Assembly (NCBI GenBank): GCA_964354365.1
Contig: CAYGZM010000141.1
Location: 1 to 9,836 of the forward strand
DNA length: 9,836 bases
Source: CAYGZM01 sp964354365
GTDB lineage: Bacteria > Planctomycetota > Phycisphaerae > Sedimentisphaerales > Anaerobacaceae
Reading direction: 5' to 3'
Shown here: positions 6,593-9,836 of the stretch, in pieces
How positions within the stretch are numbered: the first letter of the stretch is position 1
Layout of the letters: each line of letters starts with the position of its first letter
Notes under the pieces: model-generated
What the model saw: the letters and a program-made list of their open reading frames with translations, nothing else
What the model was told of the DNA's origin: nothing
Database searches by the model: none
Program-made: the position numbers and the translations under genes

Positions 6593-8314
6593 ATGAGTCA
6601 AATAGCCATAGAAAACAAAATGCAGCTTGGACAGTTGCTGCTGGCGCGCGGCATTGTAACGCCCGAGCAGATTGAAAAGGCCCTGGCCGAGCAACAAGAA
6701 AAGGGCCATCGCAAGCTGCTTGGCGAGCTTCTGGTGGAGATGAATTACTGCACGGAGAACCAGATAGCTGCGGCGCTGGCAGAAGCATACAGCGTGCCAT
6801 ACGCCCAGGTTGGCCCGAAGATATGCGACGTCAAGGCGCTTGAAATCCTGCCAAGAGAATTTCTCGAGGAGCACATCGTCCTGCCGCTGTTCAAGGTCTA
6901 TGACACCCTCACCGTTGCGGTCAGCGAGCCGACAAATGTGTTTCTAATAGATGAAATAGAACGCGTAAGCGGCTGCAAGGTCCAGGTCGTCTGCGCCACG
7001 GCAAAGGACATCAAGGCAACGCTGCAGACATATTTGCCGGCGGCGAACGTTTTCGTTATTGATGATATCATCGACGATAACGGCCTGGAAGACTTCACGT
7101 TGATAGAGAATATCACGCAGGACATCACCAACCTTGAGGAGATAGCCGGGCAATCGCCTGTTATAAAGCTCGTGAATTATCTGCTTTACAATGCCGTCCG
7201 TGAAAACGCCAGTGATATTCACATAGAGCCGGACGACAAGAAGCTGCGGGTTCGATACAGAGTGGACGGAAAGATGTATGAGAAGATACGTCCGCCGCAT
7301 CAGATGCACGCGGCCATTGTCTCACGTATCAAGATTATGGCGGAGCTTGACATTGCTCAGCGCCGTTTGCCCCAGGACGGGGGTATCCACGTCTTGGTCG
7401 AAGGCAGGCCGATAGACTTGCGCGTATCCGTTATGCCGGGCAACTTCGGAGAAAAGGTCGTTATAAGAGTCATCGATCCGCACAAGGTCCTTTTCAATTT
7501 CGAATCGCTGGGGTTCACATATGACAATCTCCGGCTATTCAGGAAGGTAATACACTCTCCCAACGGCATTGTTCTGGTCACGGGGCCGACCGGGTCGGGC
7601 AAGAACACGACACTTTACGCCGCACTTGCCGAGCTGAATAGCGATGAGGTCAATATCTGCACTGTTGAAGATCCGGTAGAGTGCAATATGGCCGCGATCA
7701 ATCAGTTTCAGGTGAGCGAGAAGGCGGGGTTTGGGTTCTCGACGGCGCTGCGGAGTCTCTTGAGGCAGGACCCGGACATAATAATGGTCGGCGAGATTCG
7801 CGATCAAGCGACGGCCAGTATCGCCGTTCAGGCCGCCTTGACCGGTCACCTGGTCCTATCGACTCTGCATACGAACGACGCCCCTGGCGCCGTGACGCGC
7901 CTGTTGGATTTGGGCATTGCCCCTTATCTTGTAAGCGCCTCGCTCATCGCCGTTTTGGCCCAGCGCCTTGTGCGCAAAATATGCTCGAATTGCAAGACTG
8001 AATATGAGCCTTCCGCGAGCATCAGGAAGGTCGTTGAAGAATCAGGCGGCGGAGACATTGTGAAGTTTTATCGCGGCGTCGGGTGCAAGAAATGTCGAAA
8101 CACCGGCTACGCCGGGCGTATTGCAATCCACGAGCTGTTTGTGCCCGATGAGGAAATCGCCGGGATGATCAATGACCATGCGAGCCTCAAGGATATTAGA
8201 AATTTGGCTCTCCAAAAAGGTATGTCGCCGCTGCAGGCGGACGGAATTGAGAAGGTCAGGGCCGGAATCGTGTCGGTCGAAGAGGTATTGAGAACCGCCA
8301 ATGGGGACCTGTAG
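6593..8314 (+). CDS. T2SS/T4P assembly ATPase (GspE/PilB family) with MshEN-like domain
   Basis: This is a 573-residue cytoplasmic hexameric ATPase that powers pilus or pseudopilus assembly. Residues 10-66 match the MshEN cyclic-di-GMP-binding repeat (QLGQLLLARG, with Q34 closing the first 24-residue motif; a weaker second motif at 42-65). A helical region follows, then the N2 domain (ASDIHIE, 206-212). The ATPase core has Walker A GPTGSGKN (331-338), the Asp box TVEDPVE (357-363), Walker B DIIMVGE (395-401, E401) and the His box LSTLHTN (422-428). Four cysteines, C464/C467 and C498/C501, form the zinc motif typical of GspE/PilB and absent from PilT. Two departures stand out. N338 replaces the Mg-binding Thr/Ser of Walker A. 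A406 replaces the Glu of the usual GEIRDxETA. The ribosome site before ATG 6593 is weak. It is 86 bp after the STAS gene and 53 bp before gspF. Confidence 0.94.
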   Translation: MSQIAIENKMQLGQLLLARGIVTPEQIEKALAEQQEKGHRKLLGELLVEMNYCTENQIAAALAEAYSVPYAQVGPKICDVKALEILPREFLEEHIVLPLFKVYDTLTVAVSEPTNVFLIDEIERVSGCKVQVVCATAKDIKATLQTYLPAANVFVIDDIIDDNGLEDFTLIENITQDITNLEEIAGQSPVIKLVNYLLYNAVRENASDIHIEPDDKKLRVRYRVDGKMYEKIRPPHQMHAAIVSRIKIMAELDIAQRRLPQDGGIHVLVEGRPIDLRVSVMPGNFGEKVVIRVIDPHKVLFNFESLGFTYDNLRLFRKVIHSPNGIVLVTGPTGSGKNTTLYAALAELNSDEVNICTVEDPVECNMAAINQFQVSEKAGFGFSTALRSLLRQDPDIIMVGEIRDQATASIAVQAALTGHLVLSTLHTNDAPGAVTRLLDLGIAPYLVSASLIAVLAQRLVRKICSNCKTEYEPSASIRKVVEESGGGDIVKFYRGVGCKKCRNTGYAGRIAIHELFVPDEEIAGMINDHASLKDIRNLALQKGMSPLQADGIEKVRAGIVSVEEVLRTANGDL

Positions 8315-8367
8315 AAGCGTATCAACAGAGGCAATGGGAATTCATTGAGCGTGACGGATGTAGAAAA

Positions 8368-9624
8368 ATGAGTGCATTAGCAGCCAAAACAACAGAGGAG
8401 CTTAGCCTGGCAAACGAAGGCGCCGAATCTCTTTCTGCAGGGCCCCGCCGGGAGAAGGCCCAGGATATGTCCCAAACGTTCGGCGGCGCCGAGATAGGGT
8501 CGCGCTCTCAAATGCAGGGGCCGGACTCCTGGTCTTTGTCGCAGACCGGGGCCGTTCGCCTCGGAGCCGTGAGGGTAAAGCAGCCGGAACTGATACTGTT
8601 CACCACGCAGCTATCGGTTATGCTTGACAGCGGAGTGGTGCTCAGCGACGCGCTTGACGCCATCGGTGGGCAGGCGGAGCGAGAAGGGTTCAGAGCGATA
8701 ATCACCAGTCTCGCTGAAGCGGTCAAGGGCGGCGAGTCTTTCTCAGAAGCGCTTGCGGCCCACCCAAGAATCTTCAATCCGATGTTTATCAGCATGGTCA
8801 AGGCGTCTGAGGCGTCCGGTAAAATGTCCGAAATGCTCAACGTGCTCAGCGGCTACCTGAGCTTCGAGTGCGAAACTCGCAAAAGCATCAAAGGAGCGCT
8901 CACCTATCCCTTCATAATGGCGCTAATGGCCGTGGCGGCAACGGGCACGCTGATGTTCTTTGTGCTGCCCAGGTTTATGAAAATCTACGAGGCCAAGGGC
9001 GCTGCGCTTCCGAAAATCACACAGGTATTGGTTGCCTTCAGCAGGACACTGGGCAACTTCCAGGCGATGACAGGCATCGTCACGGCCCTGATGGTGACGT
9101 CGGTGGCGTTGTATTACTGGTCCAAAACCTTGTCGGGCCAACGGGTGATTGACTTCATAAAGATCCGGTCGCCGGTGCTCGGCACGATGTTTGTTGATAT
9201 GGTTGTGACGCGCAGCATGCGCATCATGGCGACGATGGTGAACACCGGCGTCAGGCTGCTCGACGCCATAGAAGTGATACAGGACTCGTGCGACAACTAC
9301 TACTTTCGGCGGCTTTGGGACGCCGTCGATGGAAAGATCCAGGACGGCTACCAGCTATCCGAATCCATACAACTTTCGCCGGGCAGCGAGTTAATCTCGC
9401 CCAGTATCATCCAGATGCTCCGCGCAGGCGAGAAAAGCGGCAAGCTCGGCGAAGTCTGTGATAAGGTATCCGTCTTCTACGAGAAAAAGCTCGCGGGCTC
9501 GATCAAGAGCGTCATGGCCCTTATTGAGCCTCTGATGATTACAGTCCTCGGCGGCATCATCGGCACGATTGCCATAGCCCTGCTGCTGCCCGTATTCAAA
9601 ATATCAAGCGTAATTGCACATTAG
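8368..9624 (+). CDS. T2SS/T4P inner-membrane platform protein (GspF/PilC family)
   Basis: This encodes a 418-residue polytopic inner-membrane protein that couples the assembly ATPase to the growing pilus. Two T2SSF domains are visible, at about 77-200 and 280-402. Each carries the family pattern: QLSVMLDSGVVLSDALDAI and SEASGKMSEML in the first, TMVNTGVRLLDAIEVI and RAGEKSGKLGEV in the second. Membrane helices lie at about 181-200, 232-251 and 385-408, the usual three. ATG 8368 has no good ribosome site. It adds about 70 polar, low-complexity residues before the conserved fold. ATG 8467 (M34) or 8512 (M49) are possible later starts. It follows the ATPase by 53 bp, the standard E-F order, and is the last gene before the convergent terminators. 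Confidence 0.93.
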   Translation: MSALAAKTTEELSLANEGAESLSAGPRREKAQDMSQTFGGAEIGSRSQMQGPDSWSLSQTGAVRLGAVRVKQPELILFTTQLSVMLDSGVVLSDALDAIGGQAEREGFRAIITSLAEAVKGGESFSEALAAHPRIFNPMFISMVKASEASGKMSEMLNVLSGYLSFECETRKSIKGALTYPFIMALMAVAATGTLMFFVLPRFMKIYEAKGAALPKITQVLVAFSRTLGNFQAMTGIVTALMVTSVALYYWSKTLSGQRVIDFIKIRSPVLGTMFVDMVVTRSMRIMATMVNTGVRLLDAIEVIQDSCDNYYFRRLWDAVDGKIQDGYQLSESIQLSPGSELISPSIIQMLRAGEKSGKLGEVCDKVSVFYEKKLAGSIKSVMALIEPLMITVLGGIIGTIAIALLLPVFKISSVIAH

Positions 9625-9629
9625 CCCTG

Positions 9630-9669
9630 AAAAAGAGCCGGGGCCTGCGCCTATTGGCACAGGCCCCGG
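9630..9669 (-). terminator. Intrinsic terminator for the convergent minus-strand gene
   Basis: A hairpin pairs 9638-9651 with 9656-9669: 13 of 14 positions pair (one C/A mismatch at 9648/9659) around a TATT loop, and it is GC-rich. Read on the minus strand, the stem is followed by CTC and then five T (complement of 9630-9634), a standard intrinsic terminator. On the plus strand the stem lies 13 nt after the gspF stop but lacks a T-run, so it may act only weakly in that direction. Confidence 0.75.
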
Positions 9670-9684
9670 AATGCTGCAAATCTC

Positions 9685-9720
9685 CGTGGCCGTCCCCGTA
9701 CAAAGAAGGGACAGGCCACG
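9685..9720. terminator. Second hairpin between convergent genes
   Basis: CGTGGCC-GTCCC (9685-9696) pairs with GGGAC-GGCCACG (9708-9720): 12 pairs with a single bulged A at 9713 and an 11-nt loop. On the plus strand TTAACTT follows, and on the minus strand GAGATTTG follows. Neither is a good T-run. It probably helps stop or stabilise transcripts from either side. Confidence 0.45.
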
Positions 9721-9741
9721 TTAACTTCCACTTAACGCCGA

Positions 9742-9836
9742 TTACGGCCACATCTCCTCGTCAAGGAACCGCTCCATCAGGACGGTGTAGTCCACGAAGT
9801 TCACGAGGGCGTCCCCTGTAAGGTCGGGGAGCAACC
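9742..9836 (-). CDS. C-terminus of a dockerin-type / EF-hand-like secreted protein, 5' part outside window
   Basis: The minus strand encodes 30 residues ending at a TAA (complement of 9742-9744) and continuing past the right edge. They read LLPDLTGDALVNFVDYTVLM followed by ERFLDEEMWP. The loop D-L-T-G-D-A-L-V-N-F-V-D has acidic or polar residues at positions 1, 3, 5, 9 and 12 of an EF-hand-like calcium loop, and the helix-like tail matches dockerin type I repeats. Such single repeats close many large secreted or surface proteins in Planctomycetota. The main body and function are unknown. The gene converges on the secretion operon and is followed by the 9685-9720 and 9630-9669 hairpins. Frame and motif agree well, but the visible piece is short. 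Confidence 0.65.
   Translation of the reverse strand, partial: LLPDLTGDALVNFVDYTVLMERFLDEEMWP

Noticed and set aside
8351..8371. Short GTG...TGA frame overlapping the gspF start (ATGA-type overlap)
   Set aside because: It has only six codons and no convincing ribosome site; probably chance.

Overview
The window reads as one stretch of a Planctomycetota chromosome, perhaps Phycisphaerae-like. That placement is an inference. It rests on the C-terminal dockerin-type motif at the right edge, the style of the secretion genes and a moderate GC content judged by eye. No rRNA, tRNA, CRISPR array or insertion sequence is visible.

Bases 1-9624 hold eight collinear plus-strand protein genes that mix a type II secretion / type IV pilus (T2SS/T4P) machine with a signalling cassette. 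In order they are: the 3' part of a PilP/GspC-like periplasmic protein (1-387); a possible 19-codon ORF (388-447); a short secretin carrying a C-terminal TPR-like segment (458-2194); a membrane PAS histidine kinase (2286-3755); a 266-bp gap with a REP-like repeat; a REC-only response regulator (4022-4420); a GAF/HD-GYP cyclic-di-GMP phosphodiesterase (4453-6174); a STAS-domain protein overlapping it by 4 bp (6171-6506); a GspE/PilB-type assembly ATPase (6593-8314); and a GspF/PilC-type platform protein (8368-9624). The major pilin or pseudopilin and the PilM/N/O-like parts are not seen and may lie outside the window.

On the right, a minus-strand gene enters from beyond the window and ends at 9742. 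Its last 30 codons form a dockerin/EF-hand-like C-terminus. Two strong hairpins separate it from the convergent secretion operon, and one of them has a clean T-run in the minus-strand direction.

The genes suggest a working model. A kinase and single-domain regulator control an HD-GYP enzyme. The ATPase at the same locus carries an N-terminal MshEN-like domain, a family known to bind cyclic di-GMP, so enzyme and sensor may form a local circuit governing pilus or secretion activity. The ATPase is also odd: its Walker A motif ends GKN rather than GKT or GKS. The circuit is inferred; the domain and motif observations are read directly from the sequence.
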